The position numbers were made by a program, and so were the translations under genes. A stretch of DNA of 62,939 nt. It comes from Cupriavidus campinensis (GTDB taxonomy: Bacteria > Pseudomonadota > Gammaproteobacteria > Burkholderiales > Burkholderiaceae). Shown piece by piece: positions 62,750 through 62,939 of this stretch (position 1 is its first letter; each line of letters begins with the position of its first letter). A model generated the notes under the pieces. It was not told where the DNA came from. It did not search any database and saw only the letters and a program-made list of their open reading frames with translations. The DNA is taken from the NCBI RefSeq assembly GCF_905397395.1, contig NZ_CAJPVH010000031.1, positions 1 to 62,939 on the forward strand, read 5' to 3'.

Positions 62750-62939
62750 TTACTGCTGCGGCCGTTGGCCGACGGTGCCGGTGGGGTTGGCCGGCGTGTT
62801 GGTGGTCGGGTTCGGGTTGGTGTCGCCGTCACGGGGGCGCCGGCGCTCGGCTGCGGCGCCGGAGGCGCCCATCGCCCCAACCGCTCCGGAGGCATCGCTG
62901 GCCCCGGCGTGTGCCCCGCTGGCGCCGCTGGCCCCGCCG
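62750..62939 (-). CDS. mdtA: C-terminal end of the RND periplasmic adaptor (MdtA-like), cut by window edge
   Basis: The minus-strand frame ending at the TAA 62750 gives 62 residues. They are low complexity: Gly/Ala/Ser triplets (GASGASG, GAVGAMGASGAA), a basic RRRPR patch and TNPNPTTNTPANPTGTVGQRPQQ. No conserved adaptor core is in view. The call rests on position directly before mdtB-mdtC-outer-membrane factor and on the usual unstructured tail of such adaptors. Confidence 0.6.
   Translation of the reverse strand, partial: GGASGASGAHAGASDASGAVGAMGASGAAAERRRPRDGDTNPNPTTNTPANPTGTVGQRPQQ

Overview
The window is GC-rich chromosome with short intergenic gaps and many ATGA-type gene overlaps. Its gene order is recA-recX / sucC-sucD / terC / pilins, ilvE / waaF, and pgk-pyk-fba-purC-purE-purK-tsaC. 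Together these point to a beta-proteobacterium of the Burkholderiaceae, most like Cupriavidus or Ralstonia. No rRNA, insertion sequence, integrase or CRISPR array is visible. One tRNA (CAT anticodon) is present.

Left part (1-12.8 kb). Nine genes run on the minus strand. They encode a periplasmic metallo-beta-lactamase-fold hydrolase, a LysR regulator, an isopenicillin-N-synthase-type oxygenase, an alpha/beta hydrolase, a complete ABC importer of the NMT1/SsuABC type, a nucleoside-type deaminase, and the FAD subunit of a molybdenum hydroxylase cut by the window edge. This reads as an uptake and catabolic operon for an amino-substituted N-heterocycle; the substrate is unknown. The tRNA gene, an MHS-family transporter, an orphan DUF4212 protein and a two-component system follow.

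Core part (12.8-31.6 kb). recA lies behind a perfect SOS box and is followed by a terminator and recX. Then come a DUF2889 gene, succinyl-CoA synthetase and TerC with a structured leader. Next is a pilin array: three four-cysteine paralogues, then a canonical two-cysteine pilin behind a sigma-54 promoter, then a PglL-type O-oligosaccharyltransferase that probably glycosylates the pilins. Two envelope proteins, moaC, a BepA-like chaperone/protease, a YheT hydrolase, waaF and ilvE complete this part.

Middle (31.7-51.4 kb). An SNF2-type helicase, an amidase-MFS operon with paired GTATAC sites, the branched-chain amino acid exporter azlCD and two tandem LuxR-type paralogues precede the glycolysis/purine run pgk to purK, tsaC and dacB. 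The dacB stop codon lies inside a 9-bp tandem repeat.

Right end (51.4-62.9 kb). A PACE-family efflux protein is divergent from a LysR regulator with a clear palindrome between them. The gene at 53087-54697 encodes a secreted protein whose N-terminal domain closely resembles the pertussis toxin S1 ADP-ribosyltransferase, including the Arg, His and Glu active-site positions. It carries a beta/gamma-crystallin-like C-terminal region. No B subunit or dedicated secretion gene is beside it; this is the most novel-looking item in the window. It converges, sharing a CTAG double stop, on a tripartite MdtABC-type RND efflux operon that runs off the right edge.
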